64,000 bases of DNA from a virus. The stretch is taken from IMG/VR virus record IMGVR_UViG_3300042540_000949, positions 1 through 64,000 of that record; one strand, given 5' to 3'. The position numbers and the translations under genes were made by a program. The notes beneath the pieces are model-generated. The model saw only the letters and a program-made list of their open reading frames with translations. It made no database searches and was not told the origin of the DNA. Below, one piece after another: positions 9,147 through 18,111 of the stretch; positions within the stretch are counted from its first letter, which is position 1, and every line of letters begins with the position of its first letter.

Positions 9147-10090
9147 CAGTTAAACTCACAATCCATCATGATCTGTACGATCAATGCCATTGTATTGATT
9201 TCTTGGTCTGATGCAAAAGCTGCTTTGTATTGATACTCAGCAACAATTAAAATTGCTTGTGGAACTGAATTTGGTTTCAAGACTGTATATAGTTCCGTAT
9301 AAAGTCGCTTGAAAAACTCTGTCGTATTCAGATCCAGATTCTGTACAACCCACTTTCTGCATGAAGTAAAGTCCTTGTTCTTCATGAATCCAATGAGTTC
9401 CTTGTACGATTCACTGCTGCCTTGAGCAAGAATGCCAACATCAATCTTTCCAGAACTTGAATACTTCTGGAGTTCATTGATGATTCTTCGCATGTCAGGA
9501 AAATGCTTCTTGACAAGATTGACCAAGACCGCTTTTTCATATGGAACCTTTTCCGTTGTCAGAATATGTTCCACACGACCAAGCATTGCAGATGCAATTT
9601 GTGCTTTTTCTGCATTGGGAATCGTGAAATCAATCCCAGTACATCTGGAATGCAAAGGTTCAATGACGCGATTCTTGTAATTGCAAGTCAGTATGAATCG
9701 GCAGTTCTTGTGGAATTCCTCTATGGCTCCACGCAATGCTGGCTGAATTGACTGAGGATTTGCATAGTCAAACTCATCAAGCACTACTATCTTGTGATTT
9801 CCATTCAGCGATACTGTTGATGCGTATTGACGAATCTTGGTTCTCAGCGTATCAATTCCATTTTCTTCCGAGCAGTTGATGAGAATGTATTCTGAACCAA
9901 CATCCTTTGCCAAGGCACGGGCAACCGTAGTCTTGCCCGTGCCTGCCTTTCCATAAAGAAGCATGTTGGGAACAGATCCCTCTTTTACCATTCCCTCAAA
10001 GATCTTTTTTAGATCTATTGGAAGAATGCAATCAGACAGCGTTTGTGGGCGGTATGATTCCACCCACAACATATCACGTATATCAGTCAC
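9146..10090 (-). CDS. 44: Sliding-clamp loader ATPase gp44
   Basis: A 314-residue AAA+ protein close to the T4 gp44 length. Walker A GKAGTGKTT is at about residues 47-55, Walker B reads IVVLDEFD near 105, and the arginine-finger SRC motif is in LHSRCTGIDF near 150. Four copies form the ATPase core of the clamp loader, opening the gp45 ring and placing it at primer ends. The gene lies between gp45 and gp62 with short or overlapping junctions, so the holoenzyme accessory proteins are co-expressed. Confidence 0.95.
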   Translation of the reverse strand: MTDIRDMLWVESYRPQTLSDCILPIDLKKIFEGMVKEGSVPNMLLYGKAGTGKTTVARALAKDVGSEYILINCSEENGIDTLRTKIRQYASTVSLNGNHKIVVLDEFDYANPQSIQPALRGAIEEFHKNCRFILTCNYKNRVIEPLHSRCTGIDFTIPNAEKAQIASAMLGRVEHILTTEKVPYEKAVLVNLVKKHFPDMRRIINELQKYSSSGKIDVGILAQGSSESYKELIGFMKNKDFTSCRKWVVQNLDLNTTEFFKRLYTELYTVLKPNSVPQAILIVAEYQYKAAFASDQEINTMALIVQIMMDCEFN

Positions 10091-10092
10091 TT

Positions 10093-10764
10093 TTATCCCT
10101 TGTTGATTGCGATGTAATAAGTAATGTCTTGGGAACTGTGTGTGAACCTAGAAACCACGGTATCCGTGACTTCTACTTTATAGGAACCTGGAAGGAACTT
10201 AATCTCGTTGATTGAGATGTTTCCTTCATAATCAGGACCACTATAGTTTTCCTCAACCACAATTTCAAAACTATCGGATGTGCTGTTGGAGGAATCATCG
10301 ACAGTAAGGCGAATCTGACCGTCACCAGCAATGATCTTCAGATCACTGACCTGAAGGATGCTAGCAGCCTTCATCACTTCACTAAGATCCTGCTCATCAA
10401 GATTGAATGAGAAGAGAACTTCAGGCATGTTGATGTCCTTGGTGGGAACAGTCAACAGGGACTTCTCTGCGTAATAATACTTTACGCTTGAACGCCCGTT
10501 GGAGATGTCAACATGCGTGTCATGGAACTCAAGATCGGGATTGTTGAACATGCTGACCACACCTAGAAACTTGTTGAGATCCCAGATGGAAATTTCGGTG
10601 TCAAAATCCTCCTGAACGGTGGCCTTGACATAGATGTTGCTTCCTGCCGAACGAGTCTTCAGCACATTCCCAGGTTTGATGAGAATGTTTGAATTGATGG
10701 AGGAGAAGTTTTTTAGAATGTTAAATGTTTCTTTGCTCAAACGCATTTTTGTCACAGTACTCAT
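10093..10764 (-). CDS. 45: Sliding clamp gp45
   Basis: A 223-residue protein, the usual clamp size, starting MSTVTKMRLSKETFNILKNF as T4 gp45 does. It has the beta-rich repeated-domain composition of PCNA-like clamps and lies upstream of both loader subunits. In T4 it has two jobs: processivity clamp for DNA polymerase, and mobile enhancer for late transcription through gp33 and gp55, both also encoded in this window. AAAAGGATC upstream of the ATG is a good ribosome-binding site. Confidence 0.93.
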   Translation of the reverse strand: MSTVTKMRLSKETFNILKNFSSINSNILIKPGNVLKTRSAGSNIYVKATVQEDFDTEISIWDLNKFLGVVSMFNNPDLEFHDTHVDISNGRSSVKYYYAEKSLLTVPTKDINMPEVLFSFNLDEQDLSEVMKAASILQVSDLKIIAGDGQIRLTVDDSSNSTSDSFEIVVEENYSGPDYEGNISINEIKFLPGSYKVEVTDTVVSRFTHSSQDITYYIAINKG

Positions 10765-10781
10765 ATAGATCCTTTTGTAGA

Positions 10782-10934
10782 TTATTCTTCGTCACGACGA
10801 TACATCATATCATTCACCTGCTGCTTGCTTTCATGGCGATTGCCCCGCTTCTGCCTTTTCTCTTGCTTGCGGCTCAATCCGTTTTTCTTATTCTTGCGGC
10901 GATTAGTGAATTTCTCAAAACTGTCTTCATTCAT
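10782..10934 (-). CDS. Small basic protein of unknown function
   Basis: A 50-residue ORF, ATG at 10934 and TAA at 10782-10784, beginning MNEDSFEKFTNRRKNKK and ending NDMMYRRDEE. It is strongly basic (many Lys/Arg, no hydrophobic core), so it is probably disordered or nucleic-acid-binding. It fills the space between gp45 and the preceding gene, where T4 has small genes including rpbA; there is no recognisable RpbA similarity. A sigma70-like promoter ends 6 bases before its ATG, making it the first gene of the gp45-44-62-regA unit. Confidence 0.65.
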   Translation of the reverse strand: MNEDSFEKFTNRRKNKKNGLSRKQEKRQKRGNRHESKQQVNDMMYRRDEE

Positions 10935-10940
10935 GGTGAT

Positions 10941-10968
10941 ATTATAACTCCTGTTTTTTGCAAATCAA
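10941..10968 (-). promoter_or_regulatory. Sigma70-type early promoter for the gp45 operon
   Basis: Minus strand: -35 TTGATT (10963-10968), 16-base spacer, -10 TATAAT (10941-10946). The -10 ends 6 bases before the ATG at 10934, so the first gene would be nearly leaderless; the AGGAG upstream lies inside the promoter spacer and would not be transcribed. Confidence 0.7.
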
Positions 10969-11249
10969 GTTTCAATCCATTGAGAACCATCTGGGTCCTC
11001 AAACCAAATATAAAATTTTCCATTTGTCGATCCCCACATTTGACCAACTTTTGGATTCAATGGTGGATCGCTGGATTGAACTATTTCTGTAGAACCAGTA
11101 AATTTCCAATTAAGGGGTGCTTGAAATGGGGTCTTTTGTGTTTCGGTTGTGCACTGATACATCTTTCCCTGATATATCACTACATCCCCATTGGAATAAG
11201 TAATGGGTTTCCCGGAAGCGTTCTTTAATTGAAAGTTTCCTTTGAACAT
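10965..11249 (-). CDS. Small adhesin-like or fibre-tip protein
   Basis: A 94-residue protein. The first half (NGDVVIYQGKMYQCTTETQK) resembles a small chitin- or carbohydrate-binding module with its aromatic residues; the second half has the VGQMWGSTNGKFYIWFEDPD motif, a fibre-type strand pattern also seen in the 681-residue collagen protein. It is a structural-looking gene placed inside the replication/recombination gene run between gp46 and the gp45 unit, and has its own late promoter 7 bases before the ATG. A role as a small virion decoration or fibre tip is inferred. Confidence 0.5.
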   Translation of the reverse strand: MFKGNFQLKNASGKPITYSNGDVVIYQGKMYQCTTETQKTPFQAPLNWKFTGSTEIVQSSDPPLNPKVGQMWGSTNGKFYIWFEDPDGSQWIET

Positions 11250-11256
11250 TCAATAA

Positions 11257-11263
11257 TATTTAG
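11257..11263 (-). promoter_or_regulatory. Late promoter, CTAAATA
   Basis: Minus-strand CTAAATA overlapping the gp46 stop codon and ending 7 bases before the ATG at 11249. It would switch this one structural gene on late although its neighbours are early-type genes. Confidence 0.65.
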
Positions 11264-12981
11264 ACTTGAGCCTTGATTCTTGAGAAGTTGTTTTTCTTCT
11301 CAAATTGCATCTGTTGGTCGAATTTGTCAGTCAGCGCATCTGCCTTGTGGCTGATGATGAAGATCGAACACTTGCTCTTCATCTTGTTCAATAACTTCAA
11401 GAACGATTCAGTTCCAGTCGAATCCAAAGAAGAATCAAGAATCTCGTCAAAGATGAGCAGATTGCAATTCAAACTGTTCTTCATCTTTGCAATCTCTCTC
11501 CAAGTCAGGAGAATGGCCAGATCGATACGCTGTTTCTCTCCCTCAGAGAAAGAGGAATATGAGAATGCATCTCTGTATCGTGACTTGATTGTTTCCTTGA
11601 ATTCCTCATCGATATGGAAGTCAACATAGAGATTGAGTTTTCCGAGGAACTTGTTGACGAGTCCATTGATGATGGGAACATAATGCTTGATGATGCGACT
11701 CTTAAGCCCACCATCCTTGAGAATATCGTAAACAACGTCGTGGTGAATTTGCTTGCTGATGGCACTCTCCAAAGCCTTGGCATGTTTGTCCTTTTCGGCA
11801 ATTGCTTCTTCTATCGTTGTATTGATCTCAGATTCACTTGAGGTCTTCTTTATCTTAGCAATTTTTTGATTCAAAGACAAAATTTCATTGTTGAAACCAT
11901 TCTTACGGGTGACACCCTGTGCCTGCAAAATATTCAATTCCAAGATCTTTTGATTTAAAGTTTCTACTTCAGCTTTCAAATTTTCAAGTTCTTTGAGTTT
12001 TTTGTCACCAACCTGTAAGGATTTCTTACAAGAAGCCAATTTTTTTCTTTTCTCCTCCAAATGCTTTTGTCTGGCCTCTTCTGGCAAAGTTTGACCACAG
12101 CAAGTGCACTTTGGATCTGTTTCTAGAGTGTTTATTTGCCCTATAAGCGATTCTTGGAGTTCCAATGCCTTGGAGTGCATTGTGGGAACCCCGGCCATAG
12201 AAGCGATCCTAGAACTGTGTTCTTTCTTTAAATTTTCAAGTTCTGTAAGTTCAGTTACCTTATTTTGAATAAAAGTTTCCTCTGACTTTACGGATGCTTT
12301 CAGTTCTACAATTTTATCTTCATACTCGGCCATCTCCAAATTTTTGGTGTTGTCGATCTGAGTTTTTAGCTCATTTAAAGACTTTACCTTTTCATGGGCA
12401 ATCTTTACAAAACTCTCTTCTTCGGATATTTCAGTCTTCAGTTTGGAGAGTTCACCACGAACATAGACATTCATGTCAGCCAAAATGTCAAGATCCAAAA
12501 GACCTTCGATGATCTTTCGTCTTTCGTTGGGTGTCAACTGCATGAAAGGAATGAAGTTTGACTTGCCTAGAATTACGACTTGCTTAAATGCTGCGTAATC
12601 AAAGCCCAGAATCTGTTCCTCAAAGTGTTCTTGGTAATCCTTTGACTTGGCATGTTGATCAAGCATCTCACCATCTTTGTAGATCTCAAATATTTTTGGA
12701 CTTAGACCTCTTTTGACGATGTATGTTGATCCTGATCGCTTGAATTCAATCTCCACCATGCAATGGCGGTTGTTTACTGAATTCACCAACTGAGGAATGT
12801 TGATTGGACGGAATGGCTTTCCGAACAACCCAAAGCACAAGGAATCCAGAAGAGCAAACGATTTTCCGTTTCCGTTTGTCCCCGTCACCAAGGTTGTCTT
12901 GTTGTTGTTTAGTTTGATCTCGGAGTAATTGTTTCCGAATGATCCAAAGTTTTTAAACTTTACTGATACAAATTCAATCAT
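11260..12981 (-). CDS. 46: Recombination endonuclease subunit gp46 (Rad50/SbcC-like)
   Basis: A 573-residue SMC-like ATPase. Walker A GTNGNGKS is near residue 35-42, the coiled-coil middle carries a zinc hook CTCC near 290, the ABC signature FSEGEKQRIDLA is near 475, and Walker B LLIFDEILDSSLD is near 510. With gp47 it forms the Mre11-Rad50-type complex that resects DNA ends for recombination-dependent replication in T4. The ATG overlaps the stop of gp47 by four bases, so the two subunits are translationally coupled. Confidence 0.95.
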   Translation of the reverse strand: MIEFVSVKFKNFGSFGNNYSEIKLNNNKTTLVTGTNGNGKSFALLDSLCFGLFGKPFRPINIPQLVNSVNNRHCMVEIEFKRSGSTYIVKRGLSPKIFEIYKDGEMLDQHAKSKDYQEHFEEQILGFDYAAFKQVVILGKSNFIPFMQLTPNERRKIIEGLLDLDILADMNVYVRGELSKLKTEISEEESFVKIAHEKVKSLNELKTQIDNTKNLEMAEYEDKIVELKASVKSEETFIQNKVTELTELENLKKEHSSRIASMAGVPTMHSKALELQESLIGQINTLETDPKCTCCGQTLPEEARQKHLEEKRKKLASCKKSLQVGDKKLKELENLKAEVETLNQKILELNILQAQGVTRKNGFNNEILSLNQKIAKIKKTSSESEINTTIEEAIAEKDKHAKALESAISKQIHHDVVYDILKDGGLKSRIIKHYVPIINGLVNKFLGKLNLYVDFHIDEEFKETIKSRYRDAFSYSSFSEGEKQRIDLAILLTWREIAKMKNSLNCNLLIFDEILDSSLDSTGTESFLKLLNKMKSKCSIFIISHKADALTDKFDQQMQFEKKNNFSRIKAQV

Positions 12982-14024
12982 TCTTCTTCCTTGGACAATG
13001 CATTATTGTAAGCTGCATTTATGATTTCGGCAAGCAAAGGTTTTTGAATTGATTTCTCGTTGATTGTTTCTATTTCTTCGTGCAGGAGTTGAAGCGTGTC
13101 TTTGTGAATGTCCACAGCAACAAGTTCTGGATTTGAAGAAATCTCTTCCGAAACCACCAACTCTGCAACACCTACCTCATAGAACTTGTCTAGGTATTTC
13201 TCAAACAACGCTGGCTTTGTCTTGTTCTTCACGAAGATTTTCACATAACAATCCTTGAACTGAGAATGATCTAGTTTTTCTTTGTTGTCTTCATCATAAT
13301 CAATCGTATGGAATAACTTTCTGGTATTCTTGACAAATGTAAGAGTACGATCCTGAAAGTCGAAGACATGGAAGCCCTTTTCTTCCCAAACGTCAGAAAA
13401 GCCCATTTGGTATTGCGTTCCGAGATAATGAATATTATCACGGCTAGACTTAATGTGATAATGCCCAGTAAGAACGTACTCAAACTTATCGAAATGCTTG
13501 GGATCATAACCTTGCTCTATGAATACTCCACGGATGCTCTGAAAGCCAAAAAGTTCAAGATGTCCTAGCAATACAGAACATGTGTTGTCTGCAAGAAACT
13601 TTGCTGCTTGGTCTTCATTTTCCGGGTTTATCCACGGGAGCAGTGCGACACAACCGCAGGAAAGCTGTATATTGGTCGGCTCTGAATAGACTGACCAATT
13701 CGAATAATGTCCAGCGAGTTCCTGCAAGGAGTTGATGGAATTGGTATTACGGTAATAGGTGTCGTGGTTTCCGCAGATGATGTGGACTTTGATGCCCATC
13801 TCAAGTAGTGGGTCAAAAAACTCTTTTTGAACTCTGTGAAGCGTCTTGAAATTGACATATTTTCTCCTGTCAAAAAGATCTCCTAGATGGAAGATAGTCT
13901 TGATGTTGTGTTCCTTCATGTAGGGAAATAACTGTTCCGTGAAGAACTCAAGGAAGTAATCAAGAACTATGCACGAATCATTCTTGTATCCAAAATGAGT
14001 GTCGTTAAGAATTATTGCTTTCAT
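12978..14024 (-). CDS. 47: Recombination endonuclease subunit gp47 (Mre11/SbcD-like)
   Basis: A 348-residue metallophosphoesterase. The family motifs appear in order: NDTHFG (near residue 8), GDLFDRR (near 48), GNHD (near 92) and GHYH (near 190), which bind two metal ions. It is the nuclease partner of gp46. Gene order gp47-gp46 and four-base overlaps with both gp46 and gp55 match T4-like genomes and indicate one operon. Confidence 0.95.
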   Translation of the reverse strand: MKAIILNDTHFGYKNDSCIVLDYFLEFFTEQLFPYMKEHNIKTIFHLGDLFDRRKYVNFKTLHRVQKEFFDPLLEMGIKVHIICGNHDTYYRNTNSINSLQELAGHYSNWSVYSEPTNIQLSCGCVALLPWINPENEDQAAKFLADNTCSVLLGHLELFGFQSIRGVFIEQGYDPKHFDKFEYVLTGHYHIKSSRDNIHYLGTQYQMGFSDVWEEKGFHVFDFQDRTLTFVKNTRKLFHTIDYDEDNKEKLDHSQFKDCYVKIFVKNKTKPALFEKYLDKFYEVGVAELVVSEEISSNPELVAVDIHKDTLQLLHEEIETINEKSIQKPLLAEIINAAYNNALSKEEE

Positions 14025-14590
14025 AGATCAAATGGATCCGGCTTTGGCTTTCGCTTTTTTCTCTTTGCCTTCTTTGGCTGACACATTTCATCAAACCTTA
14101 CCATGTCGGAATCGGTAAGACCAAAAAAATCTCGTCTTCCGATATCCATTCCAGCATAGGTTTCATTGAACCAATTTTGAAAGTCTTTGTTGTTCTGTTG
14201 TTCTGCAAACTTATATTGAACATATTTTTCTTTCTTTTCTTTGTTGATTATACGCACAAAAGAAAACCAGCAAATTTGGGTTAGATAACCAAATGGGCTG
14301 GTTGAACGCTTAGGATCAAAATTATCTATGTATGTTATGCAATTTAAAACGGCATCAGACACCATTTCGTCTCTATAGGAATAGTTTGCAAAATTTGGTC
14401 TATATGACAATCGGCTTGCTATCTTCAATACACACTCACCGATGTAATCTGGTAACTTTGGCTTCTTTCGTCCAGAGTTATCTGCGTCTTTGCACTTCTT
14501 TTTGTATTCAACCAAGGCATCATAGAGCTGCTGATTGTCTACATAATCAGCATCCGATGGCTTGGCTTTTTTCTTTTTGGTCTTTTTCAC
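14021..14590 (-). CDS. 55: Late sigma factor gp55
   Basis: A 189-residue protein matching T4 gp55: DYIGECVLKIASRLSYRPNF, then YRDEMVSDAVLNCITYIDNF (sigma region 2-like core binding) and SPFGYLTQICWFSFVRIIN (promoter recognition). The C-terminus is very basic (KKAKRKKRKPKPD). Gp55 replaces host sigma and directs RNA polymerase to late promoters, assisted by gp33 and gp45. Its presence agrees with the repeated TATAAATA/CTAAATA motifs found here. It sits between gp47 and the glycan island. Confidence 0.93.
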   Translation of the reverse strand: MKKTKKKKAKPSDADYVDNQQLYDALVEYKKKCKDADNSGRKKPKLPDYIGECVLKIASRLSYRPNFANYSYRDEMVSDAVLNCITYIDNFDPKRSTSPFGYLTQICWFSFVRIINKEKKEKYVQYKFAEQQNNKDFQNWFNETYAGMDIGRRDFFGLTDSDMVRFDEMCQPKKAKRKKRKPKPDPFDL

Positions 14591-14592
14591 CT

Positions 14593-15513
14593 TTAAAGTG
14601 TAGCATCTACTTGGGTTTTGTCAAGATATTCCATCAAGTCTCTGCTTGGAATCCAGTTCAAAACTGATTTTAGTTTTTCTACATTTGCCTTACTATTGCG
14701 ACACTCACCCATTCTTTCTGGTAAATATTCGTGTTTAGATTTGTCTAGTTGAATTTTTGAAGCGATTTCGTTTATGTTATATGCTTTCCCGGTACCAACA
14801 TTAAACACTTCACCATTGTATTTTTGTTCACTCAAACTAAACTTATAGTTGGCTTCAACAACATCTTGTACATGAACAAAATCTCTGGTTTGCAACCCAT
14901 TACCTATAATTGTGATGTTTTGGTTGTTCTTTTTTTGTTTTTGAAATATTCCAATGACGGGAGCGTATTGACCCTTAGACGGATTTCTTGGCCCATAGAC
15001 ATTGAAATAACGAAGACAAACCGTGTCTACCCCATAAAGATTTCCATATAAATTACAATATTGCTCGGCATGCAATTTACTCAATGAATATGGATTAAGG
15101 CAATCTGGTTTATTGATTTCTTTCTGCTCTTTTGAAGAATTTCCGTATATAGCCGATGTGCTTGATAATATCAATTTTGAAACTGAATATTTTTTGCACA
15201 ATGACAACATTGTCAGTGTCCCCATTGCATTTACTTCAAACGCTTTTTGTGGATCTTCAATGCATTTTTGTATTCTGGCTTCTGCTGCAAAATGCAAAAC
15301 TATATCAGGTTTATATTTGTTAAAAATATCTGAACACATTATATAGTCTGAAACATCATAATGGTAATAGATTGCTTTATCATTATAATAAAAATTATCA
15401 TGAACATCAGAAGAAAGATTGTCTATAACAACAACTCTATGACCTTCGTTGATAAGCAAATCAACTGCATTTGAACCAATAAATCCACAACCACCTGTAA
15501 TTATACACTTCAT
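14593..15513 (-). CDS. NAD-dependent sugar-nucleotide epimerase (GalE-like)
   Basis: A 306-residue extended short-chain dehydrogenase. The Rossmann motif GGCGFIGSN is at residues 7-15, the Ser/Thr of STSAIYG is near 118, and the catalytic YSLSK Tyr/Lys pair near 142. The arrangement fits UDP-sugar 4-epimerases or related epimerase/dehydratases. It is the last gene of the glycan island, 2 bases upstream of gp55. Exact substrate (UDP-Glc, UDP-GlcNAc or other) cannot be fixed from sequence alone. Confidence 0.85.
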   Translation of the reverse strand: MKCIITGGCGFIGSNAVDLLINEGHRVVVIDNLSSDVHDNFYYNDKAIYYHYDVSDYIMCSDIFNKYKPDIVLHFAAEARIQKCIEDPQKAFEVNAMGTLTMLSLCKKYSVSKLILSSTSAIYGNSSKEQKEINKPDCLNPYSLSKLHAEQYCNLYGNLYGVDTVCLRYFNVYGPRNPSKGQYAPVIGIFQKQKKNNQNITIIGNGLQTRDFVHVQDVVEANYKFSLSEQKYNGEVFNVGTGKAYNINEIASKIQLDKSKHEYLPERMGECRNSKANVEKLKSVLNWIPSRDLMEYLDKTQVDATL

Positions 15514-15522
15514 ATAAATTTT

Positions 15523-16509
15523 TTATTTCCAATACGAATATATTCCCTTTTCAACTTCATAAGAATCCCATTTTTTTTGAATTCTATTGGGTTGGGTTTT
15601 GGCCCAATTCCACATTTCTGTCAAGCCATTTTTTAAACTAGTTTTATCTTCATAAAAAAGTATATCTTGTGATTTTTTCCAAGTTGACCAAGCATATTTT
15701 ACTTCGTGTCTTTCTTCAAGATAAACTTTTTTACCATAACCCATAACCTCTAAAATAATATCTGCAGTATCATTTATAGAATATTCTTTAATGCCACCCA
15801 AATTTATTATTTGTTTTGATGCCAACTTACTTGTTCCAGCCAACCATAATGGATTTAAACAATCATCAATATAGCTAAATGCACGTTTTTGATCGCCACT
15901 ACCGTATATTGTTATAGGTTGATTATTTAAATTTTGATACATCCAAATACCCAAAACGTTTCGGTATTTGTCCCATATATTTTGGTTTTTTCCATAAACA
16001 TTATGAGGTCTTATTATACACCAATCTAAACCATGCTGTATTCCGGCTATTTCAATATCTTGTTCACAAGCAGCTTTGGCGACTCCATAAGGATCTATAG
16101 GATTTCTAAGCATGATTTCATCAAATGGTGGTACATTATTTCCATATACTGCCATCGAAGAAGTAAAAATTAATCTTTTTACATTATGGTTTATACAATT
16201 GTTTACTATATTAGCTGTAGACAAAAGATTATTGTTATAATTAAATTTACGAATAAATGGACTAAGACCTTCTGCGGCATAGGCCGCAAAATGATAGACT
16301 AATTCCGGTTTTGTCTCTTTAAAAATTTTATTAATTTTATCATCTAAACAATTAACTTCATAAAATTTAATTTTAGGATCAATATTTTCTATATAACCAC
16401 CACTCAAATCATCTATACCAATTACATTTATATTTTTATTTTGTTCTAAAAGCCAAGACGAAAATCTTGACCCCAATAATCCAGAAACACCTGTTACTAA
16501 AATATTCAT
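15523..16509 (-). CDS. NAD-dependent epimerase/reductase of sugar nucleotides
   Basis: A 328-residue extended SDR with GVSGLLGSR at residues 7-15, a TSSMAVYG serine motif near 128 and a YGVAK catalytic pair near 152. It lies between a GalE-like enzyme and Gmd. If Gmd makes GDP-4-keto-6-deoxymannose, this enzyme is one candidate for the step that reduces or epimerises it, but an unrelated epimerase activity is equally possible. No classical GDP-fucose synthase is recognisable elsewhere in the island. Confidence 0.75.
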   Translation of the reverse strand: MNILVTGVSGLLGSRFSSWLLEQNKNINVIGIDDLSGGYIENIDPKIKFYEVNCLDDKINKIFKETKPELVYHFAAYAAEGLSPFIRKFNYNNNLLSTANIVNNCINHNVKRLIFTSSMAVYGNNVPPFDEIMLRNPIDPYGVAKAACEQDIEIAGIQHGLDWCIIRPHNVYGKNQNIWDKYRNVLGIWMYQNLNNQPITIYGSGDQKRAFSYIDDCLNPLWLAGTSKLASKQIINLGGIKEYSINDTADIILEVMGYGKKVYLEERHEVKYAWSTWKKSQDILFYEDKTSLKNGLTEMWNWAKTQPNRIQKKWDSYEVEKGIYSYWK

Positions 16510-16524
16510 TGTATGTTCTCCATT

Positions 16525-17499
16525 TTACCTTTTACAAATTTTTAAATTATGTTCAATCATATCATCCATAAGAGTTTGAAAAGTATATTCGGGTTTCCAG
16601 TTAAGAATTTGTCTAATTTTTGTGGAATCACCCCTTAAATACTTTAATTCTTCTGGTCTTAAAAATTTTTCATTTTGGACCACATGTTTGGTATAATCTA
16701 AATTCAATTTTGTAAACACATATTTTACCATATCCAATACAGAATGTGTTTGCATTGTTGATACAACAAAATCATCGGGTTTATCATGATTTATTATTAA
16801 ATGCATTGCTTTAACATAATCTTTAGAGTGACCCCAATCTCTGTATGAATCCATATTTCCTAATTCTAAAGTATTTTCATAACCATATTTAATATTAACA
16901 GCAGTTTTAATAACTTTACTAGTAACAAAACTTGACCCTCTTCTTGGAGACTCATGATTAAATAAAATTCCATTTACTGCATGTAAATTATAAGAATTTC
17001 TATAATTTCTTACCAAAGAATAACCAAATAATTTAGAACAGCCATAAGGACTTACTGGGTGCATTGGAGTGGTTTCTCTTTGAAATCCATCATCGTCAAC
17101 AGAATTACCAAACATCTCAGAAGAACTTGCTTGATAAAATTTTGCATTTGGACAAGATCGCCTGTATGCTTCCAAAATATTCATGACACCCAAACCATTT
17201 GTCTGTGCTGTAAATTGTGGAATTTCAAAACTTACTTTAACATGGCTTTGTGCTGCTAAATTATAGATTTCATCTGGTTGTATTTTATCTAATAAACGTT
17301 CTAAACTAGATTGATCTAATAAATCGCCATAACTAATATTTAATTTTTCTCTAATTTCATTAGAAAATCGGTTTTGTTGATTTTCTGCAACAGAATTTCT
17401 TCTAACAATTCCATAAACATCATACCCTAAACTTAAAAGATATTCTGCTAGATATGATCCGTCTTGACCGTTTATTCCGGTAATAAAAGCCTTTTTCAT
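16525..17499 (-). CDS. gmd: GDP-mannose 4,6-dehydratase
   Basis: A 324-residue protein with the characteristic GINGQDGSYLAEYLLSLGY N-terminus, VYGIVRR, the ASSSEMFG motif near 128, and catalytic YGCSK near 152, all as in Gmd. It converts GDP-mannose to GDP-4-keto-6-deoxymannose, the precursor of GDP-fucose, GDP-rhamnose and GDP-perosamine. Two fucosyltransferase-like genes, an aminotransferase-like gene and an acyltransferase follow upstream in the same island, so a deoxy-sugar pathway is likely encoded together. Confidence 0.92.
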   Translation of the reverse strand: MKKAFITGINGQDGSYLAEYLLSLGYDVYGIVRRNSVAENQQNRFSNEIREKLNISYGDLLDQSSLERLLDKIQPDEIYNLAAQSHVKVSFEIPQFTAQTNGLGVMNILEAYRRSCPNAKFYQASSSEMFGNSVDDDGFQRETTPMHPVSPYGCSKLFGYSLVRNYRNSYNLHAVNGILFNHESPRRGSSFVTSKVIKTAVNIKYGYENTLELGNMDSYRDWGHSKDYVKAMHLIINHDKPDDFVVSTMQTHSVLDMVKYVFTKLNLDYTKHVVQNEKFLRPEELKYLRGDSTKIRQILNWKPEYTFQTLMDDMIEHNLKICKR

Positions 17500-17502
17500 A
17501 AA

Positions 17503-18093
17503 TTACTTTCTAAAAATATCCATCTCTGTTAAATCCGGCCAATCTTGGATAGTCCATTGAACCGGAGGTGTTTCGATTGCTTTTGGTAATTTTTCTAATC
17601 CCAACTTTGCTGTTTCTGGTGTCATATAATAATGATATCCAACAGTGGATATATTTTGATCTCTCCACGGAACATTGTGTTCTCTTCCATCATATGACAT
17701 TTTTTTAAGTTGGTTTGCCGCTTCTAAATTATCTGTAAGAATTATACCACCTCTGCCAAGCGAAAGATGTTTTTTGTATTGAAAACTTACATTCATGTAA
17801 GTATTTTGAATATAACTATTTTTTTTCCATAATACTGCTGCGTCAATTATATCTTCAGTAATATAATAATAATCTTTCCAATTTTCATCTTTCCACTCAA
17901 GCATAATATTTAATTTTTTGGCTAAAAAAGGAATAGAAAGATACGTGTGTTTTGGCACAGATATCTTTTCATTTTTTTTATATCTTAAACACAGTTCTAC
18001 ACCGTGTGTACATGAATCCACGGCTATTGCGTATGGAGCTCCAAAAAAATTTTTAATTTCATTTTCAAACTGTGTTATTAAATCAAAATCCAT
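17503..18093 (-). CDS. Half-size DegT/StrS-type sugar aminotransferase
   Basis: About 196 residues from the ATG at 18093. It keeps the PLP-dependent core of DegT/DnrJ/EryC1/StrS enzymes: the N-terminal FFGAPYAIAVDSCTHGVEL block, a DAA aspartate motif near 85 and the Schiff-base-lysine block SFQYKKHLSLGRGG near 103-116, then GREHNVPW. Family members are normally about 370-400 residues; here the C-terminal small domain is almost absent and the N-terminal part is compact. It might be a reduced active enzyme, a partner subunit or a degenerate remnant. There is no visible frameshifted remainder downstream, since gmd begins 3 bases on. Confidence 0.75.
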   Translation of the reverse strand: MDFDLITQFENEIKNFFGAPYAIAVDSCTHGVELCLRYKKNEKISVPKHTYLSIPFLAKKLNIMLEWKDENWKDYYYITEDIIDAAVLWKKNSYIQNTYMNVSFQYKKHLSLGRGGIILTDNLEAANQLKKMSYDGREHNVPWRDQNISTVGYHYYMTPETAKLGLEKLPKAIETPPVQWTIQDWPDLTEMDIFRK

Positions 18094-18111
18094 AAAAATT
18101 AACAATCTAGT

